Assembly: GCA_037439785.1 (NCBI GenBank)
Contig: JBBIVJ010000025.1
Location: 1 to 64,000, forward strand
DNA: 64,000 nucleotides
Direction of reading: 5' to 3'
DNA from: DSVZ01 sp037439785
GTDB taxonomy: Bacteria; Verrucomicrobiota; Verrucomicrobiia; Limisphaerales; J093
Shown here: positions 24,101 through 34,703 of the stretch, piece by piece
How the letters are laid out: each line of letters begins with the position of its first letter
How positions within the stretch are numbered: position 1 is the first letter of the stretch
Translations under genes and position numbers: made by a program
The notes under the pieces: model-generated
What the model was told of the DNA's origin: nothing
The model's input: only the letters and a program-made list of their open reading frames with translations
Database searches by the model: none

Positions 24101-25070
24101 TCTGGGTCAGCGACCGGACGGTCAGCCCCGCCGGCGGCTGGCGGAAAACCACCGCGGGTCCGTCCGGGTCCAGCAGTTCATACATCCAGGCCGAGCCGGC
24201 GGCGGCGGGGTCGAAGCGCTGCGGCGGCGTCTCGAGGTCCCGGATGGTTTGCAGCGGACCCCAGCGGACGGAGACCGAACCGTAGGCAGGTTGGGGAAAG
24301 CTGAAGGTGTAGGTCCGCCCGCTGCCGCTGACCGCCGCGGCCGGCTGGTCGTTGACCAGGAAATGCCCGGCCTCGACGCCGGTCACCGTCTCGCTGAACG
24401 TCACCGTAATCTGCGTCAACGCCGCCACCGGCCCCGGTTCGGGCTCGACCGCCACCACCGTGGGTGTGCCCGGCGTGCGCAGCGTGGCCGTCAATTGCGC
24501 ATCCCACACCAGGTCGCTGCTGCCCAGGGTCACGTTGATGACCTGCACGGCCAGGACGTTCGTGCCCGCCACCAGCACCGTCTCGGGATCGGCCACCGGG
24601 AAGACCAGGTAGCCCGCCGGCTCAGGGGCGTTCTCGGTGGCCAGGGCGTTGAAGAGCGGCTCGCCCGCGGGCGCGCGCAGGCCCGCCACCGGCCGCCCGT
24701 TGATCCAGGCCAGGAAACCGTCGTCGCAGACCGCCGTCAGTTCGAGCGCCTCGACCAGGCCCGGGTTGGCCAGGGTGAAGGTGCGGCGCAGGTACAGCGT
24801 GGAATAGCGGTTCTGCATGTCCTCCAGCGCGGTGCCGGCGGCGAAGGCCGGCTCGCCGTAGACGAAGGGGGCCGGACCCTCGGCCCAGGCGGTGGCGGCA
24901 AAGGTCACGCCCCGCCAGGCGGCCAGGTCGCCGGGCGTGGGTTCGGCGGTGCCCTTGAAGTAGCGCCAGGTCGAGTTGGTGGCGACCAGGACGGCGGCCT
25001 CCTGGGCCCGAAGCGGCGGAAACAGGCAGCCGGCCAGAGCCAGCGACAGGGAAAGTAGACGGCAATTCAT
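18117..25070 (-). CDS. giant secreted lamin-tail-domain / CotH-like protein
   Basis: A 2317-aa exported protein with an N-terminal signal peptide (LLSLSLALAGCLFPPLRAQ). My layout, by residue: Big-like beta domains (about 210-400); lamin-tail domain 1 (about 415-530, VRLTEFMAEN and DWIELHNAG); chitobiase-C-terminal-like domain (about 555-640, VIHYTLDGSPPSL); CotH-kinase-like domain (about 680-1000, RLFPDTTQESFDTIVLR, VNLFLNGVYKGYY, NDDWPHNNW); a second chitobiase-type domain (about 1030-1110); then seven more lamin-tail domains starting near 1120, 1290, 1430, 1560, 1710, 1850 and 2010 (each with INE/TEI then DWIEL/FIEL). Calcium-binding thrombospondin-3-like repeats (DADSDGDGLPDDWE) lie near 2200, followed by a beta-sandwich tail. 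Such proteins are probably cell-surface or secreted structural factors; the CotH part could be a protein kinase. No sorting signal is seen at the C-terminus. Confidence 0.9.
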   Translation of the reverse strand: MNCRLLSLSLALAGCLFPPLRAQEAAVLVATNSTWRYFKGTAEPTPGDLAAWRGVTFAATAWAEGPAPFVYGEPAFAAGTALEDMQNRYSTLYLRRTFTLANPGLVEALELTAVCDDGFLAWINGRPVAGLRAPAGEPLFNALATENAPEPAGYLVFPVADPETVLVAGTNVLAVQVINVTLGSSDLVWDAQLTATLRTPGTPTVVAVEPEPGPVAALTQITVTFSETVTGVEAGHFLVNDQPAAAVSGSGRTYTFSFPQPAYGSVSVRWGPLQTIRDLETPPQRFDPAAAGSAWMYELLDPDGPAVVFRQPPAGLTVRSLTQIEVSFNKPVLGVDAADLRLNGVAATNLTGIGAGPYLFTFPAGAAPAGPAQVTWQAGHGITSDSLVPHPFNGAGWEYTVNPAAPRPEVRLTEFMAENFTAHRDEEADPEDWIELHNAGATPVNLLGWSLSRDRDEPGQWVFPAVDLPPGGYLVVFASGKDRRPAGPGGRLHTNFKLIPEGGYVGLFGPELPRVAVSEVEYPVQGPDYSYGRERGDGAWKYFLPASPGARNGTSTITGAVAEVHFSARRGFFTRPFNLSLYCPTPGAVIHYTLDGSPPSLTNGAAYAGPIAITTTRMVRAAAFKSNALPSRVLTHTYLMNQPALRQRLPALSLVTASNHLYGSRGIMEPPNPRHRGPAWERPVSVEWIDPADNGGFQVDCGLRVQGGDYVRGNYNYKSGQLPFNKYSFRLYFRGEYGQGRLNVRLFPDTTQESFDTIVLRAGMNDHTNPFLTDEFVRSLARDVGQPAAVGTFVNLFLNGVYKGYYNPCERVDVDFLRAYHGGGERWDLIAQGGEVREGDATAWNSLRSFATSVNLTNAANYLELARRLDLTNFVDYLCPLIYADNDDWPHNNWRVARERVPGAPFRFYPWDAEWAFGLQGHSPTWNTIANQLSTTSPPWGTADIARLFNALKVLPEFKLLFADRVHKHFFNDGALTDARIRARYNTVRARLNGSISGFNDRIGSTWIPQRRRHVLDHLYRAGLLASSNAPAFSLPAGRAPAGYALTLTNLRGTIWYTTNGTDPRVMFSGAVAPDARACDPARPLILTGDLVLKARSLDGSEWSALAEAAYQVEALGLPVRFTEIMYNPPGGDAYEFLELANLGGTPVDLSGFTLEGVDFRFPEPFPALPAGARLVLANAANTKAFATRYPGVTVAGWFRGALANGGERLALLDRTGRVVTSVEYDDAGAWPPEPDGDGPSLEITDPAGDPDDPANWHASALPGGTPGLPNSTPAPPAVRLNELFAVGTDNQNPDWIELFNPGAAAVNLAGWRLFGDGTNVFTFPANTTVAGGSYLRLWCDPGGSPPGLRAPFALKRTGETLRLTDPQGRRVVAVTYGLQPPGYSVGRVGAAATWQLTEPTPLAPNEPAALAAAAQVVINEFLANAPAGEDDWIEFFNRDPALPAPLQGLWIGTSNALQQITALSYLAPAGFGVLRADGNPGPDHLDFRLPAAGDILVLYDPLGNERQRLTYKNALEAVSSGLLPDGTGPLTPFPGSASPGAPNYVVTSSTLQLHEVLARAGNYRRPGATVAADWIELVNLGSNAVDLAGYSLSVGTARSGQWTFPAGVRLPAGGFLVVDCDGARPASTSATPPLNTGRSLPNAGGEVDLFDPQGRLLDAVEFGFALEDLSIGRRDGTWQLLATPTPGAVNAAPATLGDPTAVRLNEWLAQTAGADWLELYNPQPLPVDLGRFRLSDDPSQAGQTNHVLRPLTFLAPQGYAVWVADGDTHQGPDHVGFRLDGLGETLRLYSPLSALVDSVDLLVQEPEVSEGRFPDGGTNLVRFPETPSPGAANYLPLDSVVINEVLSHTDPPWEDAIEVYNPGPLPVDLSGWQLSNSLEHWRKYRLPAGTILPAGGYRVFYEVQFNDPALGDRAFTLNSAHGDEVYLSATDAAGAFTGWRAVARLGATQNGESWGRVPTSAGVDFVPLRERTFGMDRPTSLEQFRQGTGRPNAGPRVGPVVISEILFQPVTTAGGIPVEVPGEEFIELHNPGPAPVALYDVNYPTNTWRVADGIQFSFPAGASLPAGGYLVLVSFNPQSNPDALAAFRTRYKLPEATPVLGPFGGRLANEGERLSLYRPDTPQQPPHPDAGFVPQLLVEAVNYRPAAPWPAGAAGTGLSLHRLDPAAYGNEPRHWRAARPNPGRPTPPPDADSDGDGLPDDWELAHGLNPDSAAGVDGADGDPDGDGLGNRGEFQGGTDPRAFSVRILGLRVTGNRLYLTFNAAAGRAYRLESRPVLGEGTWEVLTNVLPGSTGPLEFWVQLTASEPARFYRLVAP

Positions 25071-25088
25071 GAACGTGGTGCAGCCGAC

Positions 25089-25116
25089 GCTATAGTCATT
25101 GTCCCCTGCCGCTCAA
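25089..25116 (-). promoter_or_regulatory. possible sigma-70-type promoter of the lamin-tail gene
   Basis: On the reverse strand a -35-like TTGAGC (25111-25116) and a -10-like TATAGC (25089-25094) are separated by 16 bases. Transcription would start near 25082, about 12 bases before the ATG at 25070. The match is partial (4 of 6 in each box). Confidence 0.35.
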
Positions 25117-25268
25117 GCAACGTTTGTGCCGGCTCCCGAGACCGCCTGAAGGACAAAGGCCCCGCGCCGCGCCCCACAAACGGGCGCCGATACCTGCCAC
25201 CCTCCGGCCCCGCGCCGCGCCGGCGCTTTGCGGTTGACGCACCCGCCGCGCGTGAAAGCCTTGAAGCC

Positions 25269-26576
25269 ATGCGCCACCCTGTCTTTGGGCTTGGGACGGC
25301 CGGGGCCTTGCTGGCCGCGGTGGAGGCGCCGGGGCTGCGGGCCGCGACCAATCCGGCGGCCGACCTGGCGACCCACGCGGCCACGTTCCGACGGGAACTC
25401 ACCGAGAAGGTCCTCCCCTACTGGTACGACCGCTGCGTGGACTGGACACGCGGCGGCTACCTGCTGTCCGACGCCGCCGCCCAGCCCGCCCCCCCGGCCA
25501 CGGAGAAAATGCTCGTGTCCCAGGCGCGGATGGTCTGGACCTTTGCCCACGTCCACCGGATGGGCTTCCGGGACGAGCGCCGCGACTACCTCCGCGCCGC
25601 CCGACACGGGTACGTGTTTCTGCTGGAGAAATTCCGCGACCAGGAGCACGGCGGCTACTACTGGCGCACGGATTTGACCGGCCAGCCGCTCAACGACCGC
25701 AAATACCTCTACGGCCAGGCGTTCGTGGTCTATGCCCTCGTCGAGTACCACCGCGCCAGCGAAGACCCGGCGGCGCTGCGCCACGCCATGGACCTGTACC
25801 GCGTCATCCAGGAACGCTGCCACGACCGCAAGCATGACGGCTGGGGCGAGCACTACACCCGCGACTGGCAATGGCTCACCGTTCAGGACCCGCGCATCGA
25901 GGTCGAACGCGCCGGCCTCAAAAGCGCCAACGCCCACCTCCACTGGATGGAAGCCCTGTCCGAACTCTGCGACGTGACCCGCGACAAGGCCGTGCGTCGT
26001 TCCCTGATCGAGGCCCTCGAACTCAACCAAAAATGGTTCTACCCCAAACGCCCCGGCCGCTCCGCCTTCCACCGCCAGCCCGACTGGAAACCGGTGACCG
26101 ACCCCGAAAGCGCCGGCCTCTCCTACGGCCACAACGTCGAGTTTGCCTGGCTCATGGTCCGCGCCGAACAGGTCCTCGGCCGGCGCCCCTCCTGGGGCCA
26201 CTTCGACGCCATCCTCGAACATGCCCTCGCCTGCGGCACCGACCACGAACGCGGCGGCCTCTACCACCGCGGCTTCAACAACGAGCCCGCCACCGACACC
26301 GACAAGGTCTGGTGGAGCCAGGCCGAGTTCCTGGCCGCACTCACTGAAGGCCTCCAGCGCCGCGACAACCCCGCCTACCGCGAGGCGCTGCGCAAACTCC
26401 TCGACTTCCTCCGCCGCCACCAAATCCACCCCGCCGACGGCATCTGGCTGGACACCGTCGCCGCCGACGGCCAGCCCAAACGCACCGCCAAGGCCCACCA
26501 GTGGAAGGCCAACTACCACGACGTGCGCGCGGTGGTGAAGTTCCTCCAGGCCTTCGAACGCCCGGCCGGGCCTTGA
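25269..26576 (+). CDS. AGE-family sugar epimerase (N-acylglucosamine/cellobiose 2-epimerase-like), exported
   Basis: A 435-aa (alpha/alpha)6-barrel protein of the N-acylglucosamine 2-epimerase/cellobiose 2-epimerase superfamily. Supporting blocks: RELTEKVLPYWYDRCVDWT, then EKMLVSQARMVWTFAHVHR, DQEHGGYYWRTD, KYLYGQAFVVYAL, SANAHLHWMEALSEL, YGHNVEFAWLMVRAEQ and KVWWSQAEFLAAL. These hold the conserved His and Trp/Arg residues that line the active site. An N-terminal stretch LGTAGALLAAVEAPGLRAAT looks like a signal peptide, unusual for cytosolic members, suggesting periplasmic action on oligosaccharides. It starts at ATG 25269, divergent from the lamin-tail gene across a 198-base spacer. Exact substrate cannot be told. 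Confidence 0.87.
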   Translation: MRHPVFGLGTAGALLAAVEAPGLRAATNPAADLATHAATFRRELTEKVLPYWYDRCVDWTRGGYLLSDAAAQPAPPATEKMLVSQARMVWTFAHVHRMGFRDERRDYLRAARHGYVFLLEKFRDQEHGGYYWRTDLTGQPLNDRKYLYGQAFVVYALVEYHRASEDPAALRHAMDLYRVIQERCHDRKHDGWGEHYTRDWQWLTVQDPRIEVERAGLKSANAHLHWMEALSELCDVTRDKAVRRSLIEALELNQKWFYPKRPGRSAFHRQPDWKPVTDPESAGLSYGHNVEFAWLMVRAEQVLGRRPSWGHFDAILEHALACGTDHERGGLYHRGFNNEPATDTDKVWWSQAEFLAALTEGLQRRDNPAYREALRKLLDFLRRHQIHPADGIWLDTVAADGQPKRTAKAHQWKANYHDVRAVVKFLQAFERPAGP

Positions 26577-26607
26577 GCGCCTACGCCCGCCGCGGCGCGC
26601 CACCCCC

Positions 26608-27030
26608 TCACCGCTCCGGCCGCTCCGGCCGCGCGTCCCGCGAAACTCCGGGGCTTTCCGTCGCCGCCGCCTGCCCCGCCGCCTGCGTCCGCTCCCGGGC
26701 CCGCACCTCGCGCCGCACCTGCAGGCTGGTACCCAGCGCCCAAAACCACGCCACCGCCGACACTCCCAGCCCCAGCGCCATCCCCGTCAGGCCGGCGGTG
26801 AATTCAAAGGCTGGCCCCTCGCTGGCCACCCAGTCCCGCAGCAGCCGGAACATCCCCCACACAAATCCTCCCAGCCCGGCCAGCGCCAGTCCGGCCTGCG
26901 CCCAGCCGACCCGCCGCCCGGCCACCAGGCTGCCCAGCCCCGGCAGGACCAGCAGATTGGTCCACAAACAGGCCCGCGCACTGGCCCGGTCAAGCGCGGC
27001 GGGACCGCGCGGTTCCGAAGAGGTCGTCAT
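26608..27030 (-). CDS. small four-helix membrane protein
   Basis: A 140-aa protein with about four hydrophobic segments: CLWTNLLVLPGLGSLVAG, WAQAGLALAGLGGFVWGMF, FEFTAGLTGMALGLG and SAVAWFWALGTSLQV. It ends in a charged tail with Arg/Glu/Pro repeats. The start overlaps the 3' end of the GYF-domain gene by 41 bases, so the two are co-transcribed. I do not recognise a named family; the PGLGSLVAGRRVGWAQ motif is seen in small uncharacterised membrane proteins. Confidence 0.72.
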   Translation of the reverse strand: MTTSSEPRGPAALDRASARACLWTNLLVLPGLGSLVAGRRVGWAQAGLALAGLGGFVWGMFRLLRDWVASEGPAFEFTAGLTGMALGLGVSAVAWFWALGTSLQVRREVRARERTQAAGQAAATESPGVSRDARPERPER

Positions 27031-27976
27031 AGGCCGTCATCAACACCGGCCAGGCAAACGGCAGGTTCAGCAGCCAGACCGCGTGCTGTTGCAACCCCAG
27101 CTCCGCCGCCTGCCGCGCCAGGTCCGGAAACCGCTCGATCAGCACCGCCCAACTCGCCGGCCCCCCCGGCCCGAGCAGGTCCGCCACCAGCCGCATCGTC
27201 GCCACCAGGCTGTACCCGGCAAAGACCACCGTGGGCAGAAAGGCCAGCAGCAGCAACCCCAGCACGGTGAAAAAACGGGGCCACACCGCCTGCCAGCTCG
27301 CGCGCAGGGCGGGTACAAAATCCAGGCCACCCGCCGCGGCCAGCGGCAGGCTGAAGGCCCACATCACCGCCAGGGAAATGCCGGGCACCAGCAGCAACAT
27401 CAGCCCCAACTGAATGGCCACATCGGTGAAGACCCACACCAGCAGACAGGGCAGGAACCGGGCGCGGAAACCGCTCCAGACCCGCCCCGACCCGGAGGGC
27501 TGCCCGCGCACCAGGTCGAGCACCAGCACGCACAAACCCCCGTACAGCGCACCCGAGATCAACCAGCCGGTCAACGCCCCCGGCCAGCCCAAAAACGCCA
27601 AGCCGGTCGGCAGCAACCAGACCCAGAAACAGGCCGCCAGGATCAGCAGGGGGTGGCGGGTCAATGTCCCCCAGCCCCGGCTCACGCAATCCAGCACCCG
27701 CAGGGAGGGCCCGGCGCCGGACGCTTCGGCCGCCGTCTCCTGCCCGCCGGCACCCGTCCCTTCCCCCGTCGGTACGGCCGCGGGGGCGTGGAGCCGCGCC
27801 GCTTCGGTCAGGGTTTCCGCAAACTCCGGGCGCAAAAACAGCGGCTTCCACTCCGTCTCCCCCTCGGCCCGCACCAGTGTGCGGCCGTTGGCGCGGTGGT
27901 CCAGAATCCATTCCCGCAGTTGCTCCGCGGTCACCGGCCCGTACTCCTGGCCATCCCCGCCGATCATCGTGAACAT
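26990..27976 (-). CDS. GYF_2-domain multi-pass membrane protein
   Basis: A 328-aa protein. Residues about 4-50 form a GYF_2-type domain (GGDGQEYGPVTAEQLREWI followed by WKPL), a short peptide-binding module common at the N-terminus of membrane proteins in this phylum. From about residue 110, five to six hydrophobic segments follow (LLILAACFWVWLLPTGLAFLG, ALYGGLCVLVLDLVRG, LGLMLLLVPGISLAVMWAF, VLGLLLLAFLPTVVFAGYSLV). ATG 27976 is chosen because it puts the GYF domain at the very start; the frame extends upstream without homology. Function unknown. Confidence 0.8.
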   Translation of the reverse strand: MFTMIGGDGQEYGPVTAEQLREWILDHRANGRTLVRAEGETEWKPLFLRPEFAETLTEAARLHAPAAVPTGEGTGAGGQETAAEASGAGPSLRVLDCVSRGWGTLTRHPLLILAACFWVWLLPTGLAFLGWPGALTGWLISGALYGGLCVLVLDLVRGQPSGSGRVWSGFRARFLPCLLVWVFTDVAIQLGLMLLLVPGISLAVMWAFSLPLAAAGGLDFVPALRASWQAVWPRFFTVLGLLLLAFLPTVVFAGYSLVATMRLVADLLGPGGPASWAVLIERFPDLARQAAELGLQQHAVWLLNLPFAWPVLMTAYDDLFGTARSRRA

Positions 27977-28008
27977 GCCGGCGAGTCTTCGGGTGGGGCC
28001 GGGGGGCG

Positions 28009-28782
28009 TCAAGCGCCGCGCCCGGCGGCCTCCCTCACGCGCGGCACGGCCTCCGCTGCGGCGGGGGGCAGATCGGTGAACACCCGCACCTCCGCCGCCG
28101 CACGCAGCACCCGCGCCACGGGCAGGGGACTGTCCGGTTGCCACGCCGCGGCCAGCGTCGCCGCCTTGCCCGGCCCGGACACCACCACCCAGAGCGCGCG
28201 CGCCGCGGCCAGGGCGGCGCAGGTCAGCGTCAACCGCCGCGGCGGGGGCTTGGGCCCCTCCACCGGCACATACACCGCCCGGCTTTCCGTGACCGCGGCC
28301 GGCGCGTCGGGGAACAGCGACGCCACATGCCCGTCCTCGCCCATGCCCAGCAGCACCAGGTCCAAACGCGGCAGCGCCTCCGGCGGCGTGGCGGTGAGCG
28401 CCCGCAACTCCTGCTCCGCCTGCGCCGCGGCGGCGGCGGGGTCGGCCTCGCCCCGCAGGCGGTGAATCCGCTCCGCTGGCACCCCCAGAGGCGCGAACAG
28501 GTGCGCCCGGGCTAGGGCGAAGTTGCTCTCCGGGTGTTCCGGCGGCACGCAGCGCTCATCGGCGAAGAAGAGGTGCACCGTCGGCGCGGTCAGGGCGGAC
28601 GTGCGGCCGGCGCGTTCGGCCGCCACCGCTTCCTCAAACAAGCGTGCGGCGAGGCGTCCGCCGGAAAGGGCGAGCGTGAAGACCGGCCGGGCCGCTGCGC
28701 GGGCCGCCACCTCTTCCCGCAAGCGGGCGGCCACGGCCCGGGCCAGTGCCTCCGGCGTGGCATGGTGTTCCAGCAGCGGCAT
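28009..28782 (-). CDS. pgl: 6-phosphogluconolactonase
   Basis: A 257-aa enzyme of the NagB/Pgl family that hydrolyses 6-phosphogluconolactone in the oxidative pentose-phosphate pathway. Key features are FTLALSGGRLAARLFE (the GG phosphate loop), VHLFFADERCVPPEHPESNF, where Asp-Glu-Arg is diagnostic, and LVLLGMGEDGHVASLFP, carrying the catalytic His. Length is typical. It lies 54 bases downstream of lpd, separated by a GATC-type tandem array, on the same strand. Confidence 0.95.
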   Translation of the reverse strand: MPLLEHHATPEALARAVAARLREEVAARAAARPVFTLALSGGRLAARLFEEAVAAERAGRTSALTAPTVHLFFADERCVPPEHPESNFALARAHLFAPLGVPAERIHRLRGEADPAAAAAQAEQELRALTATPPEALPRLDLVLLGMGEDGHVASLFPDAPAAVTESRAVYVPVEGPKPPPRRLTLTCAALAAARALWVVVSGPGKAATLAAAWQPDSPLPVARVLRAAAEVRVFTDLPPAAAEAVPRVREAAGRGA

Positions 28783-28785
28783 GCG

Positions 28786-28839
28786 GGATCGGGCGGATCG
28801 GGTGGATCGGGTGGATCGGGCGGATCAGTCAGATCCTCA
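28786..28839. repeat. 9-bp tandem array (GGATCGGGY units)
   Basis: Six consecutive 9-base units lie between lpd and pgl: GGATCGGGC, GGATCGGGT twice, GGATCGGGC, GGATCAGTC and AGATCCTCA, the last two diverged. Each unit carries one GATC. It belongs to the same type as the array at 18089-18115. Confidence 0.9.
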
Positions 28840-30234
28840 CACGTGCAGTGCCCGGCCGTCCACCGCCAGGGCGGCTTCCTTGAGGGCCTCGGCCAGGGTG
28901 GGGTGGGCATGGCAGACGTGGGCCAGGTCTTCACTGCTCGCGCCAAAGGCCATCGCCGCGGCCGCCTCGGCAATCAGTTCCCCGGCGCGGGGCCCCAGGA
29001 TGTGCACGCCCAGCACGCGGTCGGTGCGGGCGTCGGCCAGGATTTTCACCCGACCTTCGGTCCGGCCAAGCGAGCGGGCCCGGCCATTGGCCAAGAAGGG
29101 GAACACGCCCTTGCGGTAGGGAATCTGCTCCTGCTGGAGCTGTTCCTCGGTGCGGCCCACCGAGGCGATCTCCGGTTCGGTGTAGCAGACTCCCGGAATG
29201 GTGGCGTAGTCCACATGACCGTAGCCGGTGACCAGCCGCTCGACACAGGCCACGCCCTCCTCGGAGGCCTTGTGTGCCAGCATCGGCCCGCGGATGACAT
29301 CGCCGATGGCGTACACGCCGGGGGCGCGGGTGGCGAAGTGTTCGTCCACCGGGATGCGGCCCTGGGCGTCGGGGGCGAGGCCCACGGTGTCCAGGCCCAG
29401 GTCCGCGATTTGCGGCACGCGGCCCACGGCCACCAGCACGCGGTCGCACTCGATCGGCTCGCCCCCCTCGATCTCGACACGGCAAGAGTCGCCGGCGACT
29501 CCTGCGCCGGTCACGCGAGTGCCGAGCCGGAACTCGAGCCCCTGTTTGGCCAGCCACTTCTGCGCTTCGGCGGCGATCTCGCCATCCATGCCCGGCACGA
29601 TGCGGGGGAGGAATTCGAGCACGGTCACCCGCGCACCGAGGCGGCGCCAGACCGAGCCCAGTTCGAGGCCGATGTAGCCGGCACCGATGACAACCAGATG
29701 CCGCGGCACCTCGGGGTAGTTCAGCGCCTCGGTGCTGGTGCCGACGCGGTCGCCGTCGAAGTCCACCCCCGGCAGGGCGGCGGGCCGGCTGCCAGTGGCC
29801 AGGAGGATGGTGCGGGCGGTCAACTCGGTGGTGCGGCCTTCGTGCTCGACCACCACCCGGCCCGGGCCGGCCAGGCGGCCGTGACCGGTGAAGCGGGTGA
29901 CGCGGTTTTTCTTGAACAGCGCCTCGACGCCTTTGGTGAGGGCACCGACGACGGCCTCCTTGCGCCGGAGCAGGGCGGGCAGGTCCAGTTCGACCGCCCC
30001 CAGTTTGATGCCGTGGCGGGCCAGTTCGTGGCGGGCTTCGGCGAATTTCTCGCTGGATTCCAGCAGGGCCTTGCTGGGGATGCAGCCGATGCGCAGGCAG
30101 GTGCCGCCCAGCGCGGGCTCGCGCTCGACACAGGCCACGTGCAGGCCGAGTTGGGCGCCGCGCAGCGCGGCGACGTACCCGCCCGGGCCGGCCCCGAGCA
30201 CCACCAGGTCAAAGGCGTGGGCGGACATGGTCAC
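28837..30234 (-). CDS. lpdA: dihydrolipoyl dehydrogenase (E3)
   Basis: A 465-aa FAD-dependent pyridine-nucleotide disulfide oxidoreductase. The FAD dinucleotide-binding motif is VVLGAGPGGYVAAL, the redox disulfide GGTCLRIGCIPSK (Cys46/Cys51), the NAD-binding motif VVIGAGYIGLELGSVW and the second FAD motif PGVYAIGDVIRG. The C-terminal catalytic His sits in HAHPTLAEALKEAA. It regenerates lipoamide for 2-oxoacid dehydrogenase complexes. A GTG at 30234 overlaps the sucB stop (GTGA); an ATG two codons in (30228) is the alternative start. Confidence 0.96.
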   Translation of the reverse strand: MTMSAHAFDLVVLGAGPGGYVAALRGAQLGLHVACVEREPALGGTCLRIGCIPSKALLESSEKFAEARHELARHGIKLGAVELDLPALLRRKEAVVGALTKGVEALFKKNRVTRFTGHGRLAGPGRVVVEHEGRTTELTARTILLATGSRPAALPGVDFDGDRVGTSTEALNYPEVPRHLVVIGAGYIGLELGSVWRRLGARVTVLEFLPRIVPGMDGEIAAEAQKWLAKQGLEFRLGTRVTGAGVAGDSCRVEIEGGEPIECDRVLVAVGRVPQIADLGLDTVGLAPDAQGRIPVDEHFATRAPGVYAIGDVIRGPMLAHKASEEGVACVERLVTGYGHVDYATIPGVCYTEPEIASVGRTEEQLQQEQIPYRKGVFPFLANGRARSLGRTEGRVKILADARTDRVLGVHILGPRAGELIAEAAAAMAFGASSEDLAHVCHAHPTLAEALKEAALAVDGRALHV

Positions 30235-31535
30235 ACCTCCAGCAGCAGCCGGGCGGGGTTTTCGACCAGCTCCTTGACCCGGCGCAGGAAGGTCACCGCC
30301 TCGCGGCCGTCCACGATGCGGTGATCGTAGGTCAGGGCCAGGTACATCATGGGGCGGATGACCACCTGGCCGTCGCGCGCCACGGGGCGGTCCTGGATGG
30401 CATGCATGCCCAGGACGCCGCTCTGGGGCGGGTTGATGAGCGGGGTCGAGAGCAGCGAGCCGTACACCCCGCCGTTGGTGAGGGTGAAGGTGCCGCCGGC
30501 CAGTTCGTCGGGCCGGAGCTTGTTGTCCCGCGCCCGCTGGGCGAAGTCGGCAATGGCCCGCTCGATTTCGGCGAAGCTCAGCCGCTCGGCATGGCGCAGC
30601 ACCGGCACCACCAGGCCGCGCCCGCCCCCGATGGCGATGCCGATGTCGAAGTAGTTCCGATAGACAATGTCGGTGCCGCGGATTTCGGCGTTGAGGGCCG
30701 GCACCTCCTTGAGCGCCTCGATGACCGCCTTCACGAAGAAGGACATGAACCCGAGCTTGACCTGGTGGCGCTGCTGGAAGGGCTCCTGGTACTGCGCTCG
30801 CAGGGCCTGAACGGCGGTCATGTCCGCCTCGTTGAACGTGGTCAGCAGGGCCATGGTGTTCTGGGCCTGAACCAGCCGCTCGGCAATTTTGCGGCGCAGC
30901 AGGCTCATGGGCACGACCTCCTCCTCGCGGCCGCTGCCCGGGGCCGGCGGCGCGGCGGCGGCCGGGACGGAAGGCGCGGCAGCGGGGGCGGGCGCGGGTT
31001 CCGGGGCCGGTGGCGCGGTTTTGGCTTCGAGGACGCGCTGGACGTCTTCCTTGAGCACGCGGCCGCCGGGGCCGGTGCCGGAGATTTCCTCCGCCTTCAA
31101 GCCGGCCCGGGCGGCGGCGCGGGCGGCGGCGGGCATCACACGCGGTTCCCCCGCGGACCGGAGGGACGGTTCGGTCGCGGCGGGGCCTGGCCCGGCGGGA
31201 GCCGCCGGGGCAGCAGGGGGTTGGGCCGCGGCCGCGGCCTGGGCCGGTGCAGTGGGTGCCCCCGTGGCGGCCGCGGGCGGCACCGCCGCGGGGGCGGTGT
31301 CGGTCTCCAGGGTGCCCACCACGTCGCCCACCTTGACCTTGTCACCCCTGGCCTTGAGCTGGCGGACCAGGGTGCCGTCGGCGGGGGCGAAGATTTCCAC
31401 GGTGGCCTTGTCGGTCTCGAGCACGACCACGGGCTCGTCTTTGCGGACAAGGTCGCCGGGTTGCTTGAGCCAGTCGCCGATTTCGACTTCGGTGACCGAT
31501 TCGCCCACGGAGGGGACAGTCAGTTCGAGCGGCAT
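30231..31535 (-). CDS. sucB: dihydrolipoyllysine succinyltransferase (2-oxoglutarate dehydrogenase E2)
   Basis: A 434-aa E2 component. One N-terminal lipoyl domain carries Lys43 in VVLETDKATVEIFAP. An Ala/Pro-rich linker leads to the peripheral-subunit-binding domain (about residues 130-170, PAARAAARAGLKAEEISGTG). The catalytic domain ends in TYDHRIVDGREAVTFL, with the active-site His. NEADMTAVQALRAQY and GFMSFFVKAVIEAL favour succinyl- over acetyltransferase. The gene begins 3 bases after sucA and overlaps lpd, forming the classic sucA-sucB-lpd unit. Confidence 0.95.
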   Translation of the reverse strand: MPLELTVPSVGESVTEVEIGDWLKQPGDLVRKDEPVVVLETDKATVEIFAPADGTLVRQLKARGDKVKVGDVVGTLETDTAPAAVPPAAATGAPTAPAQAAAAAQPPAAPAAPAGPGPAATEPSLRSAGEPRVMPAAARAAARAGLKAEEISGTGPGGRVLKEDVQRVLEAKTAPPAPEPAPAPAAAPSVPAAAAPPAPGSGREEEVVPMSLLRRKIAERLVQAQNTMALLTTFNEADMTAVQALRAQYQEPFQQRHQVKLGFMSFFVKAVIEALKEVPALNAEIRGTDIVYRNYFDIGIAIGGGRGLVVPVLRHAERLSFAEIERAIADFAQRARDNKLRPDELAGGTFTLTNGGVYGSLLSTPLINPPQSGVLGMHAIQDRPVARDGQVVIRPMMYLALTYDHRIVDGREAVTFLRRVKELVENPARLLLEV

Positions 31536-31538
31536 AAA

Positions 31539-34424
<2,886 letters not shown>

Positions 34425-34703
34425 GGGGTTCGCCTTCACCATCCGTGGCCCCAGCCGGCGGGCAGGACGCCCGGAACTGGTGGCCGCACTGTTGGCTGAA
34501 ACCGTCCGCCGGGCAAGCTTGGAACGATCCCGCCCATCCCACCAACCCGCCGGCAGCAGCAACTTCTGAGTGGCCGCGTCGTCCTCTAACTCCGACCTCC
34601 AATCTGCAGGGGTAACCGTTCAAGCCGGCCGCCCACAGGAATGCGGGGGGCGGGCCTTGAAGGGATTGTGCCTCCCCGCACACCGGCCAGCCCCCTCCCC
34701 AAA

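Noticed and set aside
18030..25058. Long forward open frames opposite the giant lamin-tail gene.
   Set aside because: Low-complexity Gly/Val/Arg translation with no domains; the reverse strand has a continuous, domain-rich protein with a signal peptide.
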